This document shows, piece after piece, positions 9,127-18,916 of a stretch of 64,000 bases of DNA (position 1 is the first letter of the stretch; the number at the start of each line of letters is the position of its first letter). The notes below the pieces were generated by a model, which ran no database searches, was not told the origin of the DNA, and saw nothing but the letters and a program-made list of their open reading frames with translations. A program made the translations under genes and the position numbers. This DNA comes from Trabulsiella odontotermitis (GTDB lineage: Bacteria; Pseudomonadota; Gammaproteobacteria; Enterobacterales; Enterobacteriaceae), in assembly GCF_001297775.1 (NCBI RefSeq), contig NZ_LIFX01000001.1, positions 248,001 through 312,000 of the forward strand, given 5' to 3'.

Positions 9127-10155
9127 TTACTTATCCCAGCTTAAAATCACTTTTCCGGACTGACCAGAACGCATGGCGTCGAAGCCTTTCTGGAAATCAT
9201 CAATCCCGAAACGGTGAGTGATGATCGGCGACAAATCCAGGCCAGACTGGATCAGCGCTGCCATTTTGTACCAGGTTTCAAACATTTCACGACCGTAGAT
9301 CCCTTTAATAAAGAGCCCCTTAAAGATCACTTTGGTCCAGTCGATAGACATGTCTGATGGCGGAATACCGAGCATCGCGATACGGCCACCGTGGTTCATG
9401 GTGTCGAGCATGGTGCGGAACGCGGGCGGCGCACCGGACATTTCCAGACCGACGTCAAACCCTTCGGTCATACCCAGCTCGGCCATCACATCGGCCAGGT
9501 TTTCTTTCGCGACGTTAACCGCGCGGGTGACGCCCATTTTGCGCGCCAGCTCAAGACGATATTCATTCACATCAGTGATAACGACATGACGTGCACCCAC
9601 GTGCTTCGCCACCGCGGCCGCCATGACGCCGATCGGGCCTGCGCCAGAGACCAGCACATCTTCACCGACCAGGTCGAAGGAGAGCGCCGTATGTACCGCG
9701 TTACCAAACGGGTCAAAAATGGAGGCTAAATCATCAGAAATGTTGTCCGGGATTTTGAAGGCGTTAAATGCCGGGATCACCAGATATTCCGCAAAGCAGC
9801 CCGGACGATTGACGCCCACGCCGATGGTGTTGCGGCATAAGTGCGTACGACCGCCGCGGCAGTTGCGGCAGTGTCCACAGGTAATATGGCCTTCACCGGA
9901 GACGCGATCGCCGATGTTAAAGCCCTTCACTTCCTGACCAATGCCGACCACTTCACCGACATATTCATGGCCCACGACCATCGGTACCGGAATGGTTTTT
10001 TGCGACCACTCATCCCAGTTGTAGATGTGTACATCCGTTCCGCAGATGGCTGTTTTACGGATTTTGATCAGCAGATCGTTATGACCCATAGCCGGTTCCG
10101 GCACGTCGGTCATCCAGATCCCTTCTTCCGCTTTCAGTTTGGATAACGCTTTCAT
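9127..10155 (-). CDS. tdh: L-threonine 3-dehydrogenase
   Basis: Oxidises L-threonine to 2-amino-3-ketobutyrate with NAD+; zinc medium-chain dehydrogenase, cytoplasmic tetramer. 342 aa (E. coli 341). Catalytic-zinc ligands lie in AICGTDVH and GHEYVG; the structural zinc has four Cys in [15 protein letters not shown]. The NAD site is [12 protein letters not shown]. It follows kbl by 9 bases; the two enzymes act in sequence, turning threonine into glycine and acetyl-CoA. In E. coli this operon is Lrp- and leucine-controlled; no operator was identified here. Confidence 0.98.
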   Translation of the reverse strand: MKALSKLKAEEGIWMTDVPEPAMGHNDLLIKIRKTAICGTDVHIYNWDEWSQKTIPVPMVVGHEYVGEVVGIGQEVKGFNIGDRVSGEGHITCGHCRNCRGGRTHLCRNTIGVGVNRPGCFAEYLVIPAFNAFKIPDNISDDLASIFDPFGNAVHTALSFDLVGEDVLVSGAGPIGVMAAAVAKHVGARHVVITDVNEYRLELARKMGVTRAVNVAKENLADVMAELGMTEGFDVGLEMSGAPPAFRTMLDTMNHGGRIAMLGIPPSDMSIDWTKVIFKGLFIKGIYGREMFETWYKMAALIQSGLDLSPIITHRFGIDDFQKGFDAMRSGQSGKVILSWDK

Positions 10156-10164
10156 CTCACATCC

Positions 10165-11361
10165 TCAGGCAATGACGCCCAGTTGTTTACCGATGCGGGT
10201 AAAGGCTTCTACCGCACGTTCAATCTGTTCAGTCGTGTGCGCCGCCGACATTTGGGTACGGATACGCGCCTGACCTTTTGGTACCACCGGGTAGAAGAAG
10301 CCGGTGACATAAATACCTTCTTTTTGCAGCTCGCGAGCAAATTCCTGCGCGACCGTCGCTTCGCCCAGCATCACCGGGATAATCGCGTGGTCGGCACCGG
10401 CCAGGGTAAAGCCAGCGGCGGTCATTTTTTCGCGGAACAGGCGCGCGTTAGCCCACAGGCGATCGCGCAGTTCAGCGCCAGACGCCAGCATTTCCAGCAC
10501 TTTAATGGAGGCAGAGACGATCGCCGGAGCGAGGGAGTTGGAGAACAGATACGGGCGGGAACGCTGGCGCAACCATTCCACCACCTCTTTGCGCGCGGCG
10601 GTATAACCACCGGACGCGCCGCCGAGCGCTTTGCCGAGCGTACCGGTGATGATGTCCACACGGCCCATCACGTCGCAATATTCATGCGTACCGCGACCAT
10701 TTTCGCCAACAAAACCGACCGCGTGGGAATCATCGACCATTACCAGCGCATCGTATTTATCCGCCAGATCGCACACGCCTTTCAGGTTGGCGATCACACC
10801 ATCCATTGAGAACACGCCATCGGTGGCGATCAGCACATAGCGGGCGCCCGCGTCGCGTGCTTCTTTCAGCCGCGCTTCCAGCTCCTGCATGTCGTTGTTG
10901 GCATAACGGAAGCGCTTCGCTTTACACAGACGCACGCCGTCGATGATCGACGCATGGTTCAGCGCATCAGAAATAATCGCGTCTTCCGCGCCGAGCAGCG
11001 TTTCGAACAGACCACCGTTGGCGTCAAAGCAGGAGGAGTACAGAATGGCGTCTTCCATACCGAGGAACTCCGCCAGTTTTTTCTCCAGCATTTTGTGCGT
11101 GTCCTGCGTTCCGCAGATGAAACGGACGGATGCCATTCCGAAGCCGTGGCTGTCCATTCCTGCTTTTGCCGCCGCAACCAGCGCCGGATGGTTCGCCAGG
11201 CCGAGGTAGTTATTGGCGCAAAAGTTAATGACATGGCTGCCGTCGCCGACAGTGATATCCGCCTGCTGGGCAGACGTGATAATGCGTTCTTCTTTAAACA
11301 ACCCTTCAGCACGAGCGGTATCGAGGTCATTGGCTAACTGTTTGTAAAAATCCCCACGCAT
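10165..11361 (-). CDS. kbl: 2-amino-3-ketobutyrate coenzyme A ligase
   Basis: PLP enzyme that cleaves 2-amino-3-ketobutyrate with CoA into glycine and acetyl-CoA. 398 aa, the family length. The PLP lysine is Lys244 in [14 protein letters not shown]; Asp210 and His213 of VDDSHAVG contact the cofactor. First gene of the kbl-tdh operon. The 216-base gap to divergent hldD holds both promoters. Confidence 0.98.
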   Translation of the reverse strand: MRGDFYKQLANDLDTARAEGLFKEERIITSAQQADITVGDGSHVINFCANNYLGLANHPALVAAAKAGMDSHGFGMASVRFICGTQDTHKMLEKKLAEFLGMEDAILYSSCFDANGGLFETLLGAEDAIISDALNHASIIDGVRLCKAKRFRYANNDMQELEARLKEARDAGARYVLIATDGVFSMDGVIANLKGVCDLADKYDALVMVDDSHAVGFVGENGRGTHEYCDVMGRVDIITGTLGKALGGASGGYTAARKEVVEWLRQRSRPYLFSNSLAPAIVSASIKVLEMLASGAELRDRLWANARLFREKMTAAGFTLAGADHAIIPVMLGEATVAQEFARELQKEGIYVTGFFYPVVPKGQARIRTQMSAAHTTEQIERAVEAFTRIGKQLGVIA

Positions 11362-11536
11362 TGCAACTCTCCAGATTCGGCTAAATTTGGCACATATTAC
11401 CCAAAGCTATACTTCCTTACGAGATGACAGAGTATGAAGTGCATTTTTTGCAGCATAAATCACGTGTAACCCTGTGAGGTATCGGGGAATGGCTGAAGGG
11501 TTTCTCTTCTGATGATATGATAAGAGGCATTAGTGT

Positions 11537-11551
11537 CCGGGATAGTCCCGG
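11537..11551. repeat. Perfect 15-base palindrome in the hldD leader
   Basis: Six-base arms CCGGGA and TCCCGG flank a TAG spacer, 26 bases before the hldD ATG. It could be a small operator or an mRNA hairpin near the ribosome site. No known regulator motif was matched. Confidence 0.4.
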
Positions 11552-11577
11552 TCATCCACATTTCAAAGGTTATCGTT

Positions 11578-12510
11578 ATGATCATCGTTACCGGCGGCGC
11601 TGGCTTCATCGGCAGCAACATTGTCAAGGCACTGAATGACAAAGGTATTACCGACATTCTGGTGGTAGACAACCTGAAAGATGGCACCAAATTCGCCAAC
11701 CTGGTGGACCTGAACATCGCCGATTATATGGATAAAGAAGACTTTCTGATCCAGATTATGGCGGGCGAAGAATTCGGCGACATCGAGGCGATTTTCCATG
11801 AAGGTGCCTGCTCCTCCACCACCGAGTGGGACGGCAAGTACATGATGGATAACAACTATCAGTACTCCAAAGAGCTACTGCACTACTGCCTTGAGCGCGA
11901 AATTCCGTTCCTGTACGCTTCTTCGGCAGCAACCTACGGCGGCCGGACTTCTGACTTTATCGAATCCCGCGAATACGAAAAACCGCTGAACGTTTACGGC
12001 TACTCGAAATTCCTGTTTGATGAATATGTTCGTCAGATCCTGCCGGAAGCGGATTCTCAGGTGGTCGGTTTCCGTTACTTCAACGTTTACGGACCGCGTG
12101 AAGGTCACAAAGGCAGCATGGCAAGCGTGGCATTCCACCTCAACACGCAGCTCAACAACGGCGAAAGCCCGAAACTGTTTGAAGGCAGCGACAACTTTAA
12201 ACGCGACTTTGTGTACGTTGGCGATGTGGCAGCGGTTAACCTGTGGTTCTGGGAAAACGGCGTTTCCGGCATCTTTAACCTCGGTACCGGTCGCGCGGAA
12301 TCTTTCCAGGCCGTGGCCGATGCGACGCTCGCCTTCCACAAAAAAGGCAGCATCGAATACATTCCGTTCCCGGATAAACTGAAAGGCCGCTATCAGGCAT
12401 TTACTCAGGCGGATCTCACGAACCTGCGTGCGGCGGGCTACAATAAGCCGTTCAAAACCGTCGCCGAAGGGGTAACGGAATATATGGCCTGGCTGAACCG
12501 CGACGCATAA
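11578..12510 (+). CDS. hldD: ADP-L-glycero-D-manno-heptose 6-epimerase
   Basis: Last step of ADP-heptose synthesis: epimerises ADP-D,D-heptose to the L,D form used by WaaC, WaaF and WaaQ. 310 aa, exactly the E. coli length. Short-chain dehydrogenase with [14 protein letters not shown] binding NADP and the catalytic Tyr/Lys in YGYSKFLFD. An AAGG ribosome site lies 8 bases before the ATG at 11578; a longer reading frame from 11533 has no such support. It heads the plus-strand hldD-waaF-waaC operon; waaF follows after 10 bases. Confidence 0.98.
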   Translation: MIIVTGGAGFIGSNIVKALNDKGITDILVVDNLKDGTKFANLVDLNIADYMDKEDFLIQIMAGEEFGDIEAIFHEGACSSTTEWDGKYMMDNNYQYSKELLHYCLEREIPFLYASSAATYGGRTSDFIESREYEKPLNVYGYSKFLFDEYVRQILPEADSQVVGFRYFNVYGPREGHKGSMASVAFHLNTQLNNGESPKLFEGSDNFKRDFVYVGDVAAVNLWFWENGVSGIFNLGTGRAESFQAVADATLAFHKKGSIEYIPFPDKLKGRYQAFTQADLTNLRAAGYNKPFKTVAEGVTEYMAWLNRDA

Positions 12511-12520
12511 AAGAATAACG

Positions 12521-13567
12521 ATGAAAATTTTGGTAGTAGGCCCGTCCTGGGTGGGCGACATGATGATGTCGCAAAGTCTCTATCGCACGCTCAAGGCGCG
12601 TTATCCTCAGGCGATCATTGATGTGATGGCACCCGCGTGGTGCCGTCCGCTTTTATCGCGCATGCCGGAAGTGAACGAGGCGATCCCCATGCCGCTGGGT
12701 CACGGCGCGCTGGAAATCGGCGCTCGCCGTAAACTCGGGCACAGCCTGCGCGAACGCCGCTATGATCGCGCTTACGTCCTGCCAAATTCGTTTAAATCCG
12801 CACTGGTGCCTTTCTTCGCTGGCATTCCGCTGCGTACCGGCTGGCGTGGCGAAATGCGCTATGGCCTGCTCAACGATGCGCGCGTGCTGGATAAAGCCGC
12901 CTGGCCGCTGATGGTGGAACGTTACGTCGCGCTGGCTTATGACAAAGGCGTGATGCGCTCTGCCAAAGATTTACCGCAGCCGCTGCTGTGGCCGCAGTTG
13001 CAGGTTTCCGACGGTGAAAAATCGCAGACCTGTAGCGCATTTGACCTCTCACCGGAACGGCCGATGATCGGCTTTTGTCCGGGCGCCGAATTTGGCCCGG
13101 CCAAGCGCTGGCCGCACTACCACTACGCCGAACTGGCAAAACAGCTGATCGACGAAGGCTATCAGGTAGTCCTGTTTGGCTCGGCGAAAGATCACGATGC
13201 GGGTAACGAGATTCTGGCGACGCTCAGCATTGAGCAGCAGGCCTGGTGTCGCAATCTGGCCGGTGAAACGCAGCTGGAACAGGCGGTGATCCTGATCGCC
13301 GCCTGTAACGCTGTCGTCAGTAACGACTCCGGCTTGATGCACGTCGCCGCCGCGCTGAACCGCCCGCTGATTGCGCTTTATGGCCCGAGCAGCCCGGATT
13401 TCACGCCGCCGCTGTCCCATAAAGCGAAGGTGATTCGCCTGATTACCGGCTATCACAAGGTACGTAAAGGCGATGCCGCAGAAGGTTATCATCAGAGCCT
13501 GATCGATATTACCCCGGCGAGCGTGCTGGAAGCGCTCAACACACTGCTGCTGGATGAGGAAGCCTGA
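12521..13567 (+). CDS. waaF: ADP-heptose:LPS heptosyltransferase II
   Basis: Adds heptose II to heptose I of the inner core on the cytoplasmic face of the inner membrane. 348 aa, GT9 family (GT-B fold). The N-terminus MKILVVGPSWVGDMMMSQSL, the PGAEFGPAKRWP donor-site loop and SNDSGLMHVAAAL near the C-terminus match E. coli WaaF. It follows hldD by 10 bases and precedes waaC by 3 bases. Confidence 0.97.
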   Translation: MKILVVGPSWVGDMMMSQSLYRTLKARYPQAIIDVMAPAWCRPLLSRMPEVNEAIPMPLGHGALEIGARRKLGHSLRERRYDRAYVLPNSFKSALVPFFAGIPLRTGWRGEMRYGLLNDARVLDKAAWPLMVERYVALAYDKGVMRSAKDLPQPLLWPQLQVSDGEKSQTCSAFDLSPERPMIGFCPGAEFGPAKRWPHYHYAELAKQLIDEGYQVVLFGSAKDHDAGNEILATLSIEQQAWCRNLAGETQLEQAVILIAACNAVVSNDSGLMHVAAALNRPLIALYGPSSPDFTPPLSHKAKVIRLITGYHKVRKGDAAEGYHQSLIDITPASVLEALNTLLLDEEA

Positions 13568-13570
13568 CGG

Positions 13571-14557
13571 ATGCGGGTATTGATTGTCAAAACCTCCTCC
13601 ATGGGCGATGTGCTGCACACGTTGCCAGCGCTCACTGATGCCGCCCTTGCCATTCCGGGGATCCGTTTTGACTGGGTGGTGGAAGAGGGCTTTGCGCAAA
13701 TCCCCACCTGGCATGCGGCGGTGGATCGCGTCATACCGGTGGCCATTCGCCGCTGGCGAAAAGCCTGGTTTTCCGCCGCCATCAGGCAGGAAAGACAGGC
13801 CTTTCGCGAGCAGCTACAGCATGTTCAATATGATGCGGTGATTGATGCGCAGGGGCTGGTAAAAAGCGCCGCCCTGGTGACCCGGCTGGCGCGTGGCGTT
13901 AAACACGGGATGGACTGGCAAACGGCGCGCGAACCGCTGGCGAGCCTGTTTTATAATCGCCGCCATCATATTGCAAAACAGCAGCACGCGGTGGAGCGCA
14001 CCCGCGAACTGTTTGCCAGCAGCCTGGGGTATCACAAACCACAGACGCAGGGTGATTACGCAATCGCTCAGCATTTCCTGAAAAATAGCGATGAAAAGCA
14101 GCCGCCATACGTTGTTTTCCTGCATGCCACCACGCGTGACGACAAACACTGGCCGGAATCGCACTGGCGAACGCTTTTAGAACGGATGCAAGCAACCGGG
14201 TTACATATTAAACTCCCTTGGGGTGCAGAACATGAGCATCAACGGGCGGAGCGAATCGCAAGCGGTCTCGACTACGTTGAAGTATTACCGAAGCTGTCAT
14301 TAGCCGAGGTGGCTGCCACCCTGGCGGGCGCGCAGGCGGTGGTTTCGGTCGATACGGGGCTGAGCCATCTCACCGCGGCGCTCGATCGCCCCAATATCAC
14401 GCTGTTTGGCCCAACGGACCCTGGGCTCATTGGCGGATATGGTAAGAACCAACAACAAATGGTAAGTCCGACCCGCAATATGGGAGATATCACGGCCGAT
14501 GCAATTTTTACCGCTTTACAGGGCAACCTGCGATGCGTTGACAGGGAAGACAGCTAA
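13571..14557 (+). CDS. waaC: ADP-heptose:LPS heptosyltransferase I
   Basis: Adds the first heptose to Kdo2-lipid A. 328 aa, slightly longer than E. coli WaaC (319). GT9 fold with MRVLIVKTSSMGDVLHTLPAL, a TRDDKHWPE donor loop and SVDTGLSHLTAALDRPNITLFGPTDP at the C-terminal side. The stop codon abuts the next start (TAAATG), so the downstream GT9 gene is probably translationally coupled. Confidence 0.97.
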   Translation: MRVLIVKTSSMGDVLHTLPALTDAALAIPGIRFDWVVEEGFAQIPTWHAAVDRVIPVAIRRWRKAWFSAAIRQERQAFREQLQHVQYDAVIDAQGLVKSAALVTRLARGVKHGMDWQTAREPLASLFYNRRHHIAKQQHAVERTRELFASSLGYHKPQTQGDYAIAQHFLKNSDEKQPPYVVFLHATTRDDKHWPESHWRTLLERMQATGLHIKLPWGAEHEHQRAERIASGLDYVEVLPKLSLAEVAATLAGAQAVVSVDTGLSHLTAALDRPNITLFGPTDPGLIGGYGKNQQQMVSPTRNMGDITADAIFTALQGNLRCVDREDS

Positions 14558-15670
14558 ATGAGCTATGTCTTTCTGTTTATCCTTTTTCTCCCGGTAAAGT
14601 TACTGGGTAAACTGTTTCGCAAAGACACGGGCAAAAACCTCGTTATTCAGACCGCGAAAATTGGCGATTTTGTAAACGCCACGCCGCTGCTCAGCTACCT
14701 CAAGAAAAGTGATGTTCTTATCAGCCGGGGTGTAGCGCCGCTGGCCGAGCGCGACGACACCATTGATACCATTTACCTTATTGGCCTGCACAAGCGCAAT
14801 CTGTTCGCCAAATTCCGCTTTGCCTGGCACATCATGAACCGCTATGACAACGTCTACCTGTTGCAACCCAACAGTACGAACCTGTTTTTTGCCGCGGTCT
14901 GCAATGCCAGAAATAAGCAGTTTCTGAGTATTTATACCCGTCGCTGGTATCACGGTATTTTTTACGCCGCCGCAGACGGCGTGATTGAACATGGCAAGCG
15001 CACGCTGTCAGTCACGAATTACCTGCAACTGGCAGACCGCACGCTGAGCTGGCAGGATGTTCCCAAACACGCGACCCATCCGCTGTATATGCCCAAAGCC
15101 TGGCCGGAAAGCCTGGAAAAGAAAGACGTCATCCGTATCGGGATCAGCATCTCAGCCGGGAATCGTGCCAAAACCGTCCCGCCTGCTACCTGGAAAAGCA
15201 TTTTTGACGCGCTCGCTGACTTGCCCTGCGTATTTTACGTTTTTGGCACCGACGACGAGCAGCCCTGGCTGGACGATCTTTACCGGCATCTCGACGGGGA
15301 GCCTGACAACATCATCAGCCTGCTCGGGCTGCTTCCCCTGGAAGACGCGCCATTCACTATTTCAAAGATGGATTGTTACATCGCCTCAGATTCCGGCAAC
15401 GTATATATTGCCGATGCCGTCGGCGTCCCCGTCGTGCTACTCTTCGGCCCCTGTTGCCATTATGAGCAACGTCCTTTAGGCAAAACGCTATTGATAGGCG
15501 ATGACGAAAATATTTGTTCTTATGTGTTTGAGACGCGGTATTTCTTTCATATAGATCGTGAGGCGCTGTTTGCCGTTAGCGATGAAGCGTTAGCTCAACT
15601 ACAGCAGTTTGTCCGTTCATTGCCTGTCTCCGTCAGTGCGCCCGCCCCTCTTTCCGAAAATGGAATCTGA
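14558..15670 (+). CDS. GT9-family (heptosyltransferase-like) core glycosyltransferase
   Basis: 370 aa. The N-terminus has a hydrophobic stretch (FLFILFLPVKLLGKLF), then NLVIQTAKIGDFVNATPLLSYL, the GT9 acceptor-side motif. The C-terminal half has GISISAGNRAKTVPPATW and ASDSGNVYIADAVGVPVVLLFGP, the ADP-heptose-binding region. GT9 membership makes a fourth heptose-type transfer plausible, but the family also holds non-heptose enzymes. It follows waaC without a gap and precedes a GT2 gene by 5 bases. Not present in the E. coli cluster; its specific acceptor is unknown. Confidence 0.82.
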   Translation: MSYVFLFILFLPVKLLGKLFRKDTGKNLVIQTAKIGDFVNATPLLSYLKKSDVLISRGVAPLAERDDTIDTIYLIGLHKRNLFAKFRFAWHIMNRYDNVYLLQPNSTNLFFAAVCNARNKQFLSIYTRRWYHGIFYAAADGVIEHGKRTLSVTNYLQLADRTLSWQDVPKHATHPLYMPKAWPESLEKKDVIRIGISISAGNRAKTVPPATWKSIFDALADLPCVFYVFGTDDEQPWLDDLYRHLDGEPDNIISLLGLLPLEDAPFTISKMDCYIASDSGNVYIADAVGVPVVLLFGPCCHYEQRPLGKTLLIGDDENICSYVFETRYFFHIDREALFAVSDEALAQLQQFVRSLPVSVSAPAPLSENGI

Positions 15671-15675
15671 TTCAT

Positions 15676-16581
15676 ATGGCATTTCTGAGCGTCATCATTG
15701 CCGCCCATAATAGTGAAAAAACGCTTACCGCTACCCTGGAAAGTCTACGTGCGGCAATCGATACCGCTAATGATGTCGAAGTTATTATTATCAACGACAG
15801 TTCCGAAGATCGTACTCAGGAGATTATTGAAAGCTGGCGCCAGCGTCTGCCTTCTTTGCGTAGTGAAAGCGTGGAGTACCGTAACGTCGGCAAAGTGCGC
15901 CAACTTGCGATCTCTTTGTCTTCAGGCGAGTACATTACGATGCTCGATAGCGACGATTTGCTTAAGCCCGGCAGTTTGCGAGATGCGATCGCTTTTCTGC
16001 AAGAGCAACAGCCAGACATGCTATTGACGCATTTACTCGAAGTTCGCGATATCAACAGAGTTACGGATGAATGGCATGGTTTTTCTCCCATCCAACTGAC
16101 AACGAGAGAAGCTATTCGTCGTTTCCTGATCCATAAAGATTTTCAGGCACATTTGGGTGGGCAGTTTATTCATCGGGATCTTTATAAACAGTTCCCAGTA
16201 CCACCGATATCCTGTTATGAGGATTTTGCCGTCTTCCCTAAAATACTACGCCATTCGGAGAAGATCTACTTCCAGAGACAGGGGCATTATTATTATATAA
16301 AAAATCAAGGGAGCTTATCTGGCGCGCTGACGCCAACAAAAATCACACATCTGGTTAACTGCACCCTGGACATGGAGCAGGTATTTCCTGACGAATTTTC
16401 TCCGCTTATCAACTGCCATTGGCTGGATATTTACACCAATCATAAACAGCGACTCAATTCGTCACAATTTAAGATCGTAAAAAGCAGGGTAGCTCAGTTA
16501 TATTCCTTTAAGTTTTTCCTGGCGAAAGATGTTCGGTTTAGTTACAAAAAAAGGGCTATTACAGCATTATGGAAAAAGTAA
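15676..16581 (+). CDS. GT2-family glycosyltransferase, LPS core or O-antigen cluster
   Basis: 301 aa. GT-A domain with FLSVIIAAHNSEKTL, IINDSSEDRT and the metal-binding DSDD at residues 91-94. The C-terminal third is basic and lacks clear membrane segments. Its last 13 bases overlap the ligase gene, which implies coupled expression. It is AT-richer than waaF/waaC, a pattern shared with the next gene and often seen where outer-core genes have been exchanged. The sugar and acceptor cannot be inferred. Confidence 0.8.
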   Translation: MAFLSVIIAAHNSEKTLTATLESLRAAIDTANDVEVIIINDSSEDRTQEIIESWRQRLPSLRSESVEYRNVGKVRQLAISLSSGEYITMLDSDDLLKPGSLRDAIAFLQEQQPDMLLTHLLEVRDINRVTDEWHGFSPIQLTTREAIRRFLIHKDFQAHLGGQFIHRDLYKQFPVPPISCYEDFAVFPKILRHSEKIYFQRQGHYYYIKNQGSLSGALTPTKITHLVNCTLDMEQVFPDEFSPLINCHWLDIYTNHKQRLNSSQFKIVKSRVAQLYSFKFFLAKDVRFSYKKRAITALWKK

Positions 16582-17786
16582 AACTACGAATTTACCAATT
16601 GTCACTATTTTTTACTTTAGTGGCCCTGGCTCTGGTTCTTGTTAACTCAGGGAAACAACGAGAATTTTTCTATTTTGGCGTCTATGCCAGTATAATTGGC
16701 TTATTGCTTGAAAATAAAAATGTCGCATTCCGTCCGTTCAGTATCGCCTATCCTGTTTTATTGATTGGCTTACTAAACCTTGGATGGTATTTTGCCTATG
16801 AATATCCTGACAAAGGGATGAATTTTTATAACGAGTACCTTGATTCCAGTAAGAAAATCATCCTTGGTAGTTTTTTAATATTTTATCTCGATCGTTTTAA
16901 AGTTTACGTTAGCAACATCTCCTTCAGGACAGCATTCCTGTTAGCGACTGGTCTGGGCTTAATCATTGCCACTGGCTATGCCTTCTGGCAGGCATCGCAT
17001 GGTGCTGGTCGCGTCACCATGGCGACAGATCGTGCAACGCTTTCGGCGTATGTGTATTCTGTGCTGTCACTTGCTTTTGTTTTTGCCCTGTTTTTACAGG
17101 CAAAAACCGTAACCTACCTGCTGGCCGGATTCGTCATCCTGCTCTCTTACGTTACGATTCTCTTAACGGGTACTCGCGCGGCGATGGGGCTGTATCTCAT
17201 TCTTGCGGTACTAATGACCTTGTATCATTTCAGAAAAATTCATATCAAATCCGCCATCGTCTTTCTGTGTGTTGTGGCAGCGCTTGGCGTTATCAGTTAC
17301 AAGCCGTTTATCAAACCCAAAGTTGACCAAACGATGCGGGAAATCACTCAGTTCCAACAGGGTCAGGACAGAACATCATTGGGTGCGCGTTTTTCGATGT
17401 GGACAGTTGGGTTGCAAAATGGGCTTAACCATCCCGTTGGTCAGTCACAAGAAAATCGTATTGAATGGACTGCAGCTTACACGAAAACTCATCCTCATCT
17501 GGCCGCATCGATGATGTATATCAAAGTTCATTTGCATAATGAATTTATCGAAAAATTTTCTCTTCAGGGAATCCCGGGGATTGTGTTGCTGCTTCTCTTT
17601 TTTATCACCCTGCTTCTTGAGGCGTTAAAGAAGAATAACGCCCTTTTACTGACGACGACGTTGTTCTTATTTTTATATGGCCTGACCGATGTCATCCTGC
17701 TCAGTTCTGAAGCCGTACTGTTTTTCTTAACGCTATTTGCGCTAAGTACTTACTTTTCTCGTTCTCTGGCAAAACAGCCTGTCTGA
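16569..17786 (+). CDS. waaL: O-antigen ligase WaaL
   Basis: Inner-membrane enzyme that joins undecaprenyl-linked O-antigen to the finished core on the periplasmic side. 405 aa with about ten to twelve hydrophobic segments. The Wzy_C region LLTGTRAAMGLYLIL carries the conserved Arg, and the large periplasmic loop ends in HNEFIEKFSLQGIPG, matching the ligase pattern HN-x9-G-x2-G. It overlaps the preceding GT2 gene by 13 bases and ends just before a bidirectional terminator, closing the hldD operon. WaaL sequences are highly variable, so the call rests on topology, the His/Arg motifs and context. Confidence 0.88.
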   Translation: MEKVKLRIYQLSLFFTLVALALVLVNSGKQREFFYFGVYASIIGLLLENKNVAFRPFSIAYPVLLIGLLNLGWYFAYEYPDKGMNFYNEYLDSSKKIILGSFLIFYLDRFKVYVSNISFRTAFLLATGLGLIIATGYAFWQASHGAGRVTMATDRATLSAYVYSVLSLAFVFALFLQAKTVTYLLAGFVILLSYVTILLTGTRAAMGLYLILAVLMTLYHFRKIHIKSAIVFLCVVAALGVISYKPFIKPKVDQTMREITQFQQGQDRTSLGARFSMWTVGLQNGLNHPVGQSQENRIEWTAAYTKTHPHLAASMMYIKVHLHNEFIEKFSLQGIPGIVLLLLFFITLLLEALKKNNALLLTTTLFLFLYGLTDVILLSSEAVLFFLTLFALSTYFSRSLAKQPV

Positions 17787-17790
17787 AGGA

Positions 17791-17818
17791 AAAACGCCGA
17801 TTAACCGGCGTTTTTTTT
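17791..17818. terminator. Bidirectional terminator after waaL, inside the deacetylase 3' end
   Basis: Seven-base arms AACGCCG and CGGCGTT flank a six-base loop, with an A-run before and eight T's after on the plus strand. It should end the hldD-waaL transcript. The convergent deacetylase gene's last codons and its TAA stop (17801-17803) fall within the loop and stem, so the same DNA serves both as terminator and coding sequence. Confidence 0.85.
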
Positions 17819-18763
17819 CATCTCATAATACTCAGCCAGCGTCATTCCCTGCGTTCGCTGTGCGAGCCAGGCAAAGAGCTGTTCCAGGTCCTGATATAAC
17901 CCTTCGATTGCTGCGTCGTCCTTAAATGTCGGGCTGCCGCCGGGCATAAACTCGGAGGAGTGGAGCATAAACTCAACGTAATCATTGCCCTGTGCGAGGC
18001 ATTTTTCCGCCACGGCGATCATTTGCGACACATTGCCACCCGCAGGGCGCAGCCAGTTTACTGACGGGGAACGGTATTTCCCCCGCAACCGGTCATACCC
18101 CTGTTTCACGCTGTTCAGCCAGGCGGGATGTTTGTACTGAATACTCATCGGCACTTCCAACAGCGGGCTGTTGCCCGGCTGGTGAATCGCATTTTCATCC
18201 ATAAAATAAGCGTGATCAGGAAAGTGCTGGAAATCTGTCCCGCCATTGCCCTGCGGCGCGCCTTTGGCGTTGCGCCAGTTCACACGCGGGGTGACGGAGC
18301 AGTCCACCTGATAGCCCAGCTCAATCAGTAGCTTCGCGTAGCGGCTGTCAAATGCCCAACGGCCCGCCCGGTGGCTGCGCATTTTGGTCTGGAAAGTCTC
18401 TTCCAGTAATTGCGTCATAAACACCACTTTGTCCCGCAGCACGGCATCCGGGAACTCAATCAGATAGGGTTGCCAGCGCCAGTCATCACCCGTGAGATCG
18501 AACTCCGGCGGGCTGTTCCAGGCGTGAAGATGCATCCCGACTTCACCCTGTCCGCGCGCAATAACATCCTTAGCGAACGCAACATAAGTAGGATCAACCG
18601 CCATCTCATAGTTCGTTAACCAGACCGGCTTGAAACCAAATTTTTCACAAAGTGACTGAAAGCGTGGTAAAAAGCGGGCATTCTCCGTTTTGATCTGTCG
18701 ATGGTTTTGCCACAGATTATCGCCTTCTGTATCAATAGTGATGATAAATGCGGGTCTGGTCAT
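17801..18763 (-). CDS. wabN: LPS core polysaccharide deacetylase (WabN-like)
   Basis: About 320 aa starting MTRPAFIITIDTEGDNLW. Upstream in-frame starts at 18781 (ATG) and 18805 (GTG) are possible. NodB-type motifs: the first Asp in TIDTEGD, the metal His pair in MHLHAWNSPPE, HRAGRWAFDSRYAKLL as the third motif, and a late LHSSEFMPGG. WabN in Klebsiella deacetylates a core N-acetylglucosamine to glucosamine; the adjacent waaQ-wabG-wabH genes support the same role. It is transcribed against both core operons. The C-terminus MKKNAG is encoded inside the waaL terminator. Confidence 0.85.
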   Translation of the reverse strand: MTRPAFIITIDTEGDNLWQNHRQIKTENARFLPRFQSLCEKFGFKPVWLTNYEMAVDPTYVAFAKDVIARGQGEVGMHLHAWNSPPEFDLTGDDWRWQPYLIEFPDAVLRDKVVFMTQLLEETFQTKMRSHRAGRWAFDSRYAKLLIELGYQVDCSVTPRVNWRNAKGAPQGNGGTDFQHFPDHAYFMDENAIHQPGNSPLLEVPMSIQYKHPAWLNSVKQGYDRLRGKYRSPSVNWLRPAGGNVSQMIAVAEKCLAQGNDYVEFMLHSSEFMPGGSPTFKDDAAIEGLYQDLEQLFAWLAQRTQGMTLAEYYEMKKNAG

Positions 18764-18916
18764 GTTGTTCTCATTAGTCATACCGATAAATACTATGTTA
18801 CGCACTCGGGCCGGTGGGAGTAAATACTCGCCAGGAAAAGACTGACATTAAGGAGAAAGGATGCAACTGTGCAGCAGGTCTATTAGAATTGCAGGCATAT
18901 TGCTTCCGATAAGATA

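Noticed and set aside
11362-11577. Sigma-32 (heat-shock) promoter for hldD
   Set aside because: E. coli hldD has one, but no CTTGAA/CCCCAT pair at the right spacing was found here.
18806-18916. JUMPStart/ops element before waaQ
   Set aside because: The GGCGGTAG core sequence is not present in this gap.
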